43,351 bases of DNA, taken from positions 1-43,351 of the forward strand of contig JAPLDT010000008.1 of the NCBI GenBank assembly GCA_026391315.1, read 5' to 3'. The notes beneath the pieces are model-generated. The model searched no databases and was not told where the DNA came from. It saw only the letters and a program-made list of their open reading frames with translations. This stretch comes from Bacteroidia bacterium (lineage in GTDB: Bacteria > Bacteroidota > Bacteroidia > Bacteroidales > Prolixibacteraceae). Below, piece after piece: positions 23,789 to 31,411 of this stretch; the stretch's first letter is position 1, and the number at the start of each line of letters is the position of its first letter. Position numbers and translations under genes: made by a program.

Positions 23789-24517
23789 ATGAAGGCATTC
23801 ATTTTGGCGGCGGGACTGGGAACCAGACTATTCCCTTATACATCAGACAGACCCAAGGCGCTGGTCCAACTGAATGGCATAACGCTGCTTGAGAGGGCCA
23901 TCCGAAAAGTGAACGAGCTGAATGTCTCAGAAATCATTGTTAACATTCACCATTTTGGAGGGCAAATTATTGAATTTCTTGAGGAAAAGAATTTTTTTCA
24001 TCTCCCCATAAAAATTTCCGATGAAAGGGACCAACTGCTCGATACAGGAGGAGCCATCCTTAAAGCCCGGCCATTCTTGGATAAATCTGAGCCCTTCCTG
24101 GTTTACAACGTAGACATATTAAGTTCGATTGATTTAAATGAATTGTCGCGGTATCACTCATCCAAAGGCGGACTCGCAACCATGGCGGTTCGTGACAGAA
24201 TGACCGACCGCTACATGGTTTTTAATCCGGAGATGCTCCTTTCAGGCTGGAGAAATACAAAAACCGGGGAAGAAAAACTGGTCGGAAACAATACTCACTT
24301 ACAGAATTATGCCTTCAGTGGGATTCAAATCGTTGAGCCGGAGATCTTTTCACTGATTACAGAAACCGGTAAATTTTCTGTAATTCAACTGTACCTTAGA
24401 CTTGCGAAGAGTCATGATATTTATGGTTTTCTTGATACTTCTGAACTCTGGTCTGACCTTGGTAAACCAGACCAACTCATTCAAGCTGAACAACTATTAA
24501 AACAGAAATTAATCTAA
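23789..24517 (+). CDS. MurU-like NDP-sugar nucleotidyltransferase
   Basis: A 242-residue protein with the pyrophosphorylase signature MKAFILAAGLGTRLFPYTSD then RPKALVQL (G-x-G-T-R-L, Lys25), the metal/nucleotide site VYNVDILSSID and ERDQLLDTGGAILKA. Short single-domain members next to AmgK-like kinases are MurNAc-alpha-1-phosphate uridylyltransferases, returning MurNAc to UDP-MurNAc and bypassing fosfomycin-sensitive MurA. The neighbour at 22252 fits exactly this pairing, though other sugar-1-phosphates are possible. The 112-bp spacer upstream carries inverted repeats. It has no SD. Confidence 0.85.
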   Translation: MKAFILAAGLGTRLFPYTSDRPKALVQLNGITLLERAIRKVNELNVSEIIVNIHHFGGQIIEFLEEKNFFHLPIKISDERDQLLDTGGAILKARPFLDKSEPFLVYNVDILSSIDLNELSRYHSSKGGLATMAVRDRMTDRYMVFNPEMLLSGWRNTKTGEEKLVGNNTHLQNYAFSGIQIVEPEIFSLITETGKFSVIQLYLRLAKSHDIYGFLDTSELWSDLGKPDQLIQAEQLLKQKLI

Positions 24518-24520
24518 TTC

Positions 24521-24560
24521 TCTGTGTGGCTCTGTGCTACTCTGTGGAACTCTGTGTAAC
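24521..24560. repeat. Four perfect-period decamers TCTGTGnnnC
   Basis: TCTGTGTGGC, TCTGTGCTAC, TCTGTGGAAC and TCTGTGTAAC follow each other without spacers at 24521, 24531, 24541 and 24551. Three central positions vary freely while seven are fixed. It fills most of the 60-bp gap between the convergent nucleotidyltransferase and ung genes. Confidence 0.85.
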
Positions 24561-24577
24561 AAATTATTACGCTTAAT

Positions 24578-25240
24578 TTACCATTGAATCAGTTCGATCC
24601 CATGTCTCTCAAGGTACTGATTCGTTTTGCTGAAATGTTTGTTCCCAAAAAATCCCCGGTAGGAGGAGAGTGGCGACGGGTGAGGGGAGGAGAGTACCAG
24701 ATGTCTGCTACGGTCAATGAATTCGCCCTTTTTCTGGGCAAATGATCCCCACAAAATAAATACCAGATGCTCTTTTTCTTCTGCTAAAATCCGTATCACC
24801 CTGTCTGTGAATATTTCCCAACCCTTGTTTTGATGCGAACCTGCACGGTTGGCCTGAACTGTCAGCGTTGCATTCAGTAGCAATACTCCCTGTGCGGCCC
24901 ATCTGTCAAGGTTGCCATTCGAAGGGGTGGGAAGGCCAAGGTCCTCACCAATCTCTTTGAATATATTCTGCAGGGATGGAGGAAGGTCTATCCCTGCAGG
25001 CACGGAGAAACAGAGTCCGTGAGCCTGGCCCGGTCCATGATAGGGATCCTGTCCGAGAATGACTACTTTAGTTTTATCAAAAGGGGATTGCTCAAAGGCG
25101 TGAAAGATCAGCTTCCCGGGAGGGAATATCTGTTTGGTGGTGTACTCCTGTCTGACAAAATCAGTCAACTCATGAAAATAAGGCTCTTCAAACTCATTTG
25201 ACAGACGTCTTTTCCAGCTTTCTTCAATTTTTACCTCCAT
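24578..25240 (-). CDS. ung: Uracil-DNA glycosylase
   Basis: A 220-residue family-1 UDG that removes uracil from DNA. Motif [18 protein letters not shown] holds the water-activating Asp65 and His68; LLLNATLTV is the uracil-pocket strand; and [18 protein letters not shown] has His187 and the minor-groove loop. Length and all motifs are standard. The start ATG 25240 is the one before the family's N-terminal helix ([15 protein letters not shown]). It is divergent from the ROK gene. Confidence 0.98.
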   Translation of the reverse strand: MEVKIEESWKRRLSNEFEEPYFHELTDFVRQEYTTKQIFPPGKLIFHAFEQSPFDKTKVVILGQDPYHGPGQAHGLCFSVPAGIDLPPSLQNIFKEIGEDLGLPTPSNGNLDRWAAQGVLLLNATLTVQANRAGSHQNKGWEIFTDRVIRILAEEKEHLVFILWGSFAQKKGEFIDRSRHLVLSSPHPSPLSSYRGFFGNKHFSKTNQYLERHGIELIQW

Positions 25241-25370
25241 CCAAAAATTATTTTAGGTTTAGGGATAAATATAGTGATTCGGATCCAACCACCCCTTTTC
25301 CCTGGTTAGTTTTTTCTTATTTTTACCACCCAAGAATCGAATCGCTAAAAACAAAACTACTTTAACACGA

Positions 25371-26222
25371 ATGCAAATCACTAACAACATTATTGGCGTT
25401 GATCTGGGCGGAACAAATATCCGTGCCGGAAAGATTATTGGAGAAAAAATTGTCCATTTAACCAAACTGCCAACGCCTTCAAAAGGCAGCGTAGAGGAGG
25501 TGGTGGATCAGATTTATGCAGCAATTGACGATTGTGTCGATGAGTTTTCTGTCTCCATTGGAGTGGGAGTACCTTCCGTTGTGGACGTAGAGCAAGGAAT
25601 CGTTTATGACGTGACCAATATTCCATCCTGGAAAGTCGTCAGATTGAAAGAGTTACTTGAAAAACGGTATAAGCTGCCGGTATTTGTCAACAACGATGCC
25701 AATTGCTTCGCGGTAGGAGAGAAATTCTTTGGGAAAGCAAAACCATTCAAAAACATTGTTGGTGTTACCCTGGGAACCGGACTTGGTTGCGGACTGATCT
25801 TCAATGGCAAATTATATGAAGGCTCAAATTGTGGTGCCGGCGAATTTGGCAATGTGCCTTATCTCTTGCATACGACCGAATATTATGCCAGTGGTCAGTT
25901 CTTTACGGATGAAAAGAAAGTGAATGCCATCGAATTGGCGATTGATGCCCAGGCCGGAGGTGCGTCTGCCTTAAAGGTTTTTGCAGAATATGGTTTCCAC
26001 CTTGGACAGGCGCTTAAGTCCATTTTGTATGCGTATGATCCTGATGTTATCATATTGGGAGGATCTGTTTCAAAGTCCTTAGCACTTTACAAAGATGCCA
26101 TGTATGATGCCATACAGGACTTTGCCTTTCGAAATGTATTGGCCAACCTGAAAATAGAAGTTTCAGATCTGGAGAATTCTGCTATTTACGGGGCGGCAGC
26201 GTTACCACTAATCAAACAATAA
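25371..26222 (+). CDS. ROK-family sugar kinase lacking the zinc motif
   Basis: A 283-residue ROK protein. The phosphate-binding IGVDLGGTNIRAGKI is at 8-22, the catalytic Asp109 is in VFVNNDANCFAVGE, and TLGTGLGCGLI (133-143) is the second ATP site. The ROK zinc-binding CxCGxxGCxE is absent: after GAGEFGNVPY (Asn161 in place of the usual His) the sequence goes on with TTEYYASGQFF. ROK kinases of this subgroup phosphorylate glucose, GlcNAc, fructose or similar sugars in the cytoplasm. It is followed by an FHS sugar permease after 19 bp, most likely one operon. No HTH is present, so it is a kinase, not a repressor. An imperfect -7 element (TATTTTTA, 25318) lies upstream. Confidence 0.9.
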   Translation: MQITNNIIGVDLGGTNIRAGKIIGEKIVHLTKLPTPSKGSVEEVVDQIYAAIDDCVDEFSVSIGVGVPSVVDVEQGIVYDVTNIPSWKVVRLKELLEKRYKLPVFVNNDANCFAVGEKFFGKAKPFKNIVGVTLGTGLGCGLIFNGKLYEGSNCGAGEFGNVPYLLHTTEYYASGQFFTDEKKVNAIELAIDAQAGGASALKVFAEYGFHLGQALKSILYAYDPDVIILGGSVSKSLALYKDAMYDAIQDFAFRNVLANLKIEVSDLENSAIYGAAALPLIKQ

Positions 26223-26241
26223 GTAATTAAATATTAAATAA

Positions 26242-27495
26242 ATGAAGCGAAACTACTACATGGTCTTTCTGGTTTTTATTGTCTTTTTTGTAATCTCCTT
26301 TCTTACAAATATTTTGGGCGCTATACTTCCGGTTGCAAAAGATGATTTTCATGCGAGCAATACGTTGGCGGCATTTTTGCCACTCTTTTTCTTTATAGCT
26401 TATGGTATAATGTCAATACCGGCCGGGTTGATGACAGAGCGGTTCAAAGAAAAGAAGGTGATGATGACAGCCTTTATCTCCGCGTTTGCCGGTGCGCTGA
26501 TCTTTGGTCTGGTACCAAAATTCGGCGTGATGCTGGGTTCCCTTTTCTTTATCGGAGCGGGAATGGCTATCTTACAGGTTGCGATCAATCCTTTGCTGCG
26601 TGTTTCGGGAGGTGAAGAGCATTTTGCCTTCAACTCAGTGATGGCCCAACTGTTTTTTGGCGGAGCCTCCTTCCTTAGTCCTATGCTATACTCCTATCTG
26701 GTAAGCGAATTGGGGCCGCAGGGCTCGCCAAGTGGCATTGTCAAATTTCTCGGTGGACTAGTTCCTGCTAACCTCACATGGGTCTCTATCTATTGGATTT
26801 TTGCCATAATAGCCTTTGTGATGATTTTTGTCGTTGCAGCATCAAAGTTCCCAAAGGTGGAACTTAAGGAGGATGAAAAAACCGGTAATTGGGACACCAT
26901 CGTTCACCTGCTTAAAAACAAGACGGTGATTGTCTTCTTTTTTGGAATCTTCGCTTATGTTGGAACCGAACAAGGAGTCGCCAACTGGATTTCGGAGTTT
27001 TTAAAAACTTACCACGGACTTCGCCCCGAAGTTGAAGGCGCTCAGGCAGTTCAATGGTACTGGGGCCTGATGACCATTGGCTGTATCCTTGGATTGGGAT
27101 TATTGAAACTGGTCGACAGTAAAATCGTGTTGCGGGTATTCGTCCTGGCAGCCATGGCCAGTTTGGCAACGGCGCTATTTACAGCCGATCCAAAAATCTC
27201 CTTCTATGCCTTTATTGCCATGGGATTTTGCGCATCCGTCATGTGGTCGATCGTTTTCTCATTGGGAATGAATTCGATCGCGGAACACCATGGTTCCTTT
27301 TCCGGGATTCTTTGCTCCGGCATCATGGGTGGCGCTGTGACACCATTGATTGTTGGTTCTTTGGCCGACCATTTTGGATTGAGAACCGGAATGTTGTTCA
27401 ATTACGTTACACTCTCGTTCCTCTTGTTCCTATCGTTTTGGGCCAAACCGTTGGTTGCCAACCAAACGATATTCAACAAAGGCGAAAAAAAATAA
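26242..27495 (+). CDS. FHS-type sugar permease (MFS)
   Basis: A 417-residue, roughly 12-helix transporter of the fucose/glucose permease group, with GAGMAILQVAINPLLRVSGG as its helix-4 signature and the loop motif GLMTERFKEKK between helices 2 and 3. It differs from the transporter at 221 in its termini and in this motif, so the two are paralogues, not a recent duplication. Co-transcription with the ROK kinase suggests uptake of the sugar that the kinase phosphorylates. It is followed by a strong bidirectional terminator and a convergent GH109-like gene. Confidence 0.9.
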   Translation: MKRNYYMVFLVFIVFFVISFLTNILGAILPVAKDDFHASNTLAAFLPLFFFIAYGIMSIPAGLMTERFKEKKVMMTAFISAFAGALIFGLVPKFGVMLGSLFFIGAGMAILQVAINPLLRVSGGEEHFAFNSVMAQLFFGGASFLSPMLYSYLVSELGPQGSPSGIVKFLGGLVPANLTWVSIYWIFAIIAFVMIFVVAASKFPKVELKEDEKTGNWDTIVHLLKNKTVIVFFFGIFAYVGTEQGVANWISEFLKTYHGLRPEVEGAQAVQWYWGLMTIGCILGLGLLKLVDSKIVLRVFVLAAMASLATALFTADPKISFYAFIAMGFCASVMWSIVFSLGMNSIAEHHGSFSGILCSGIMGGAVTPLIVGSLADHFGLRTGMLFNYVTLSFLLFLSFWAKPLVANQTIFNKGEKK

Positions 27496-27501
27496 ACAAT
27501 A

Positions 27502-27531
27502 AAAAATGGGAGTCGAAAAACTCCCATTTTT
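27502..27531. terminator. Bidirectional terminator between the permease and the GH109-like gene
   Basis: AAAAATGGGAGT (27502-27513), loop CGAAAA, ACTCCCATTTTT (27520-27531): a perfect 12-bp stem with A and T tails on both sides. It ends the permease transcript and, 2 bp from the stop of the - strand gene, the GH109 transcript. Confidence 0.92.
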
Positions 27532-27533
27532 GT

Positions 27534-28979
27534 TTAGAAAAGATTGTTGATCAATGCCCTTTCCTGGCTGATCGGGAATTGGTTATCCATGGCAAAATGT
27601 GGTCTTCTTTTGATCCATTGTCCTCTGGTGAAGTCCGGGAAATCAACTGATGCGCCACCTCTGGCTACCGACATTTCTGACAGGGCAGAAACAGCGCTCC
27701 AGGCTGCAGCATCATAAGCATCCAGCGGAACCTCTTTTTTTCCACGTACAGCATCAAAAAAGTCATTCAGCATGATGAAGTCCATCCCGCCATGACCAGC
27801 TCCTTCTGCCAGAGTTCCTTTTTCCCTCCACAATTTATGGTCATGTTTTTTAAGCCAGGGTTCCGAAGGATCCCATACATGAGGTTTACTTTGGCCCTCC
27901 ATATAGATTTCCTGTGCCGGATCTTTCCAGTCACCACCTCCTTCGCCTCTCCATAAACCATTGGTACCCTGTACCCTGAAGCCTAGGGAGTAGGGGCGAG
28001 GTAGATTCGTGTCGTGTGTAACCAGGATGGTTTCCCCATTGGCACATTTGATCATGGAAGTAACGATGTCACCGAGATTGAACTGGATATTTCTGTAAAT
28101 ACTCTCCTTCGCAGCATGATCTTCCACATAATCATGAAGTCCTCTGGATTTAGTAGCCATTGCCGATAAAGTCAGAAAGCGGTTACCACGATTGATGTCC
28201 AAATAGGTTCCGATAGGTCCCAATCCATGTGTTGGATAAAGGTCCCCATTTCGGCGAACAGAATGCAATCCTCTCCACTGTGCCTCAGAATGGGCCTCTT
28301 TCCCAATTTTCAGGTCATTCTTCAACAAATCGAATTTCACTGAGCGTAAATCATGTTCGTAACCACACCTGCAATGAACCAGTTCCCCAAACATATTGGT
28401 GCGAACCATGTTGAGAATGGCCATCACATCCCTGCGGTAGCACACATTTTCCATGATCATCAACTGTTTACCTGTCTCTTCATGCACATTGACAAGATCC
28501 CAGCACTCTTCAAGTGAGTTGGCAGCCGATACCTCGACTCCGGTATATGGAACGCCAGCCTTCATGGAGGCGATGGCCATTGGGACATGCCATTCCCATG
28601 GCGTAGCAATGATAACCGCATCCAACTCCTCGCTTTTGAGCATCTCTTCATAGGCGTGGTCGTGGCCTGTGTAAAATTTGGGTTCCTTCATCCCGTTTTT
28701 GGCAATGATTTGTTTAGCCTTGTCGAGAGAATCCTGACTGATATCGCAGACAGCAACGATCTCAATTCCACCAACGGTAATAGAATCATGTACGTGACCC
28801 TGACCCCGGCCGCCTACACCAATAAATCCAACGCGCACGATACTTTCATCTCTCGGCGCTGCTTTTTTGCCCTTTTCCTTCTTCTGCGCAAAAAGGTCAT
28901 TACTGACCATGGTCATCCCGGCTAATCCTGCACCGGCAATAGTTCCTTGTTTGATAAATTCTCTTCGATTGGCGCTCAT
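27534..28979 (-). CDS. GH109-like (NAD-dependent) glycosidase, Tat-exported
   Basis: A 481-residue protein of the Gfo/Idh/MocA fold with a twin-arginine signal (NRREFIKQGTIAGAGLAG, Arg5-Arg6). The NAD-binding motif is GFIGVGGRGQGHV (51-63). Segments characteristic of GH109 alpha-N-acetylgalactosaminidases follow: EVSAANSLEECWDLVN, MENVCYRRD (176-184, with the catalytic-type Tyr181), HCRCGYEHDLR and YPTHGLGPI (248-256). GH109 enzymes cleave alpha-GalNAc with bound NAD+ recycled in each turnover. Other members of this subgroup act on different substrates, so activity is inferred. Its convergence with a ROK kinase and sugar permease suggests that the released sugar is taken up and phosphorylated by them. 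Confidence 0.88.
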   Translation of the reverse strand: MSANRREFIKQGTIAGAGLAGMTMVSNDLFAQKKEKGKKAAPRDESIVRVGFIGVGGRGQGHVHDSITVGGIEIVAVCDISQDSLDKAKQIIAKNGMKEPKFYTGHDHAYEEMLKSEELDAVIIATPWEWHVPMAIASMKAGVPYTGVEVSAANSLEECWDLVNVHEETGKQLMIMENVCYRRDVMAILNMVRTNMFGELVHCRCGYEHDLRSVKFDLLKNDLKIGKEAHSEAQWRGLHSVRRNGDLYPTHGLGPIGTYLDINRGNRFLTLSAMATKSRGLHDYVEDHAAKESIYRNIQFNLGDIVTSMIKCANGETILVTHDTNLPRPYSLGFRVQGTNGLWRGEGGGDWKDPAQEIYMEGQSKPHVWDPSEPWLKKHDHKLWREKGTLAEGAGHGGMDFIMLNDFFDAVRGKKEVPLDAYDAAAWSAVSALSEMSVARGGASVDFPDFTRGQWIKRRPHFAMDNQFPISQERALINNLF

Positions 28980-29130
28980 ACTGTTTAATTTGTTAGTTAT
29001 ATCTGTGTTATCTTATTCCGTTGCATCAAAACAATAATTACCCTTTGCAGATGGTAACATATTTTATGACAATGCGTTATTCGAAATTTTTAATTGTCAA
29101 TTTTTAATTTTTAATTTTCCATAAAAAGAA

Positions 29131-29138
29131 TATTTTTG
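29131..29138 (+). promoter_or_regulatory. -7 element (TATTTTTG) of the TonB-dependent receptor gene
   Basis: TATTTTTG lies 26 bp before ATG 29165, which fits a short leader. No clear TTTG is found 19-21 bp upstream; that region is a run of TTTTTAA phrases (29085-29118). Confidence 0.5.
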
Positions 29139-29164
29139 GTCACATTTAATTAAAAATTTCAGAT

Positions 29165-31237
29165 ATGAATCAAAAAAGGTTTTTGTGCACACAAAAACCA
29201 GCGGTAACGTTCAGAAAATGGGGTAGAAAAGGCTTTTCTGTCTTTTCAAGCCTGCACAAGGTCATTCAAATTGCTACATTGAGTATCAGTTATTTGACTT
29301 TCGCGGCTCCGGCACATGCCGAACGTTTATTGTTGGTGACAACCGGCGACACACTACAGCACATCAAGGAAGTAGAAGTGGAAGAGGTTGTTATAAGTGC
29401 ACAGCGCACTCCTGTCGCATTTTCCCAGACAGCGCGCATCGTACAAATTATTGCAAAAGAGGAGCTTGCGAATGCTCCAGTTCACGATCTTCAGGATCTG
29501 CTTAAATTCGCATCCGCGGTAGATGTAAGACAACGCGGAAACAGTGGGGTACAGGCAGATATCAGCATCCGCGGAAGTTCGTTCGACCAGGTATTGATTC
29601 TCCTAAACGGAATCCCTCTCAATGACCCCCAAACCGGACATCACAACCTAAACCTGCCGGTCAGTTATGATGCCATCGAGCGCATCGAAATTCTCGAAGG
29701 ACCCTCTGCCAGACTTTATGGTCCCAATGCCTTTGCCGGGGCCATAAATATCATCACCGGCCAGGCATCTTCCCCACAAATTTCAGGACGAATCAGTTCA
29801 GGCCAATATGGTTTTCTGGAAACGGCACTCAGCTCTTCATTTCAGACAGGAAAACTAACAAACAGTCTTTCTGGTGATTACAAAAGAGCCGATGGCTCCC
29901 TTCAAAACAGGGATTTTAAAATCAGCAATATTTTTTACAGCGGTAATTGGGTATATCCTACCGGGAAACTGCAATTCCAGGGGGGATACACAGATAGGGG
30001 CTTTGGCGCCAATGATTTTTATACACCTGCCTATCCCAATCAGTATGAGCGGATAAAAACCACGTTTGCCTCTGTAAAAGCAACTTCCAGTGGTACGCTC
30101 CACCTAACTCCCTCCTTTTACTGGAGGAGAAACCAGGATCGGTTCGAGCTTTTCAGGGATTTTGAAAATGCACCCTCCTGGTACAAATTGCACAATTACC
30201 ATCTAACAGATACTTATGGCTCAAATTTGAGCGGTTGGGTTACCACGGGATTTGGAAAGCTTGCCTTTGGAACCGATTTCAGAAATGAAAATATTTGGAG
30301 TACTGTTCTCGGAAAGGAGATGAGTACCCCAACCAGTGTTCCGGGGGAATCAGGTATTCAATTTAAATATGCTGACAGCAGGACCAATCTCAGCCTTTTT
30401 GGTGAGTATTCGCACCATTTTGGATCAGTTGACCTTTCAGGAGGCGCCATGGTCAATAATAACTCCTCCCTAGGCAGGAAATGGCAGATCTATCCCGGAT
30501 TTGATTTGGGATGGAAAATTATTCAACCATTGAAAATATACCTCTCCATTAATAAATCACTACGACTCCCAACATTTACAGACCTTTATTACAAAAGTGC
30601 AACCAATGTCGGAAACCCGAATCTCCGTCCGGAGGAGGCACTTTCGGTCGAAACCGGATTAAAATATGGCAACGGATGGATGACAGCAAATATTACCATC
30701 TTCAAAAGGTGGGGAGAGAATATGATTGATTGGGTCAGACAGCCCAACGAAACTGTTTGGAACGCCAAAAATCTGACCAACCTCAATACTGCTGGATTCG
30801 AATTCAATACCCGGCTTAATCCTTCGAAACTATTCGAGAAGAAGCTGTTTATCCAATCTTTGGATTTTTCGTACGGTTACATGACGCAGGATAAGGAGTC
30901 AGGAACTCTCATTTCAAAATATTTGCTGGATTACCTGAAGCACAAAGTCGACATTCGGCTCACGCACGCCATTGGCAAACATTTAAATGCCAGCTGGCTT
31001 TTCTCTTACCAGGATCGCAACGGAACCTATACTTCCTGGACTGGCAGCAAATATGGGGATGAAGTGAAATACAAGCCGCTATGGCTTGTCGATTCGCGCC
31101 TTAACTGGATCAAAAATCAGTTTACCTTCTTTGTGGAAGCCAACAATTTGCTAAACATTACCTATTATGATTATGGGAATGTGGAACAGCCCGGAATCTG
31201 GGGAAAAGCCGGAATCATCATTAAATTAGGGATTTAG
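29165..31237 (+). CDS. TonB-dependent outer-membrane receptor (BtuB-like)
   Basis: A 690-residue receptor. A long N-terminal segment (residues 1-32, basic with KWGRKGFSVFSSLHK) precedes the hydrophobic signal core (33-50) and likely cleavage near AHA at 52. The TonB box-like EEVVISAQR is at 73-81; the plug (about 84-199) carries LQDLLKFASAVDVRQRG, ISIRGSSFDQVLILLNGIPL and IERIEILEGPSARLYGPNAF; the rest is a beta-barrel ending in an aromatic/hydrophobic strand. There is no SusD partner or carboxypeptidase-like domain, so it is not SusC-type; such receptors import corrinoids, iron complexes or similar. No cobalamin riboswitch was recognised in the 185-bp upstream region. Confidence 0.9.
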   Translation: MNQKRFLCTQKPAVTFRKWGRKGFSVFSSLHKVIQIATLSISYLTFAAPAHAERLLLVTTGDTLQHIKEVEVEEVVISAQRTPVAFSQTARIVQIIAKEELANAPVHDLQDLLKFASAVDVRQRGNSGVQADISIRGSSFDQVLILLNGIPLNDPQTGHHNLNLPVSYDAIERIEILEGPSARLYGPNAFAGAINIITGQASSPQISGRISSGQYGFLETALSSSFQTGKLTNSLSGDYKRADGSLQNRDFKISNIFYSGNWVYPTGKLQFQGGYTDRGFGANDFYTPAYPNQYERIKTTFASVKATSSGTLHLTPSFYWRRNQDRFELFRDFENAPSWYKLHNYHLTDTYGSNLSGWVTTGFGKLAFGTDFRNENIWSTVLGKEMSTPTSVPGESGIQFKYADSRTNLSLFGEYSHHFGSVDLSGGAMVNNNSSLGRKWQIYPGFDLGWKIIQPLKIYLSINKSLRLPTFTDLYYKSATNVGNPNLRPEEALSVETGLKYGNGWMTANITIFKRWGENMIDWVRQPNETVWNAKNLTNLNTAGFEFNTRLNPSKLFEKKLFIQSLDFSYGYMTQDKESGTLISKYLLDYLKHKVDIRLTHAIGKHLNASWLFSYQDRNGTYTSWTGSKYGDEVKYKPLWLVDSRLNWIKNQFTFFVEANNLLNITYYDYGNVEQPGIWGKAGIIIKLGI

Positions 31238-31344
31238 ACCCTGATTTTTTAACATTCTTTAATCTCCGTTGAATCGGCTTAACGAATTTTTAATGCAATT
31301 TTGAACCATGAAAGGAAAAGTTTTTTTCATAGTTTTTGAAAGCA

Positions 31345-31380
31345 AAAAGCCGTCTTGATTCCCCGATCAAGACGGCTTTT
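31345..31380. terminator. Strong bidirectional terminator
   Basis: AAAAGCCGTCTTGAT (31345-31359), loop TCCCCG, ATCAAGACGGCTTTT (31366-31380): a perfect 15-bp stem between the convergent receptor and lipoprotein genes, usable on both strands. Confidence 0.93.
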
Positions 31381-31411
31381 CATCTCAAAGACTCTCTGTT
31401 TTTTGGCTCAC

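Noticed and set aside
24521-24560. Decamer array as a CRISPR
   Set aside because: Units are 10 bp without spacers; no cas genes are present.
31307-31357. 16-codon frame starting MKGKVFF before the terminator
   Set aside because: It runs into the terminator stem and has no ribosome site or family match.
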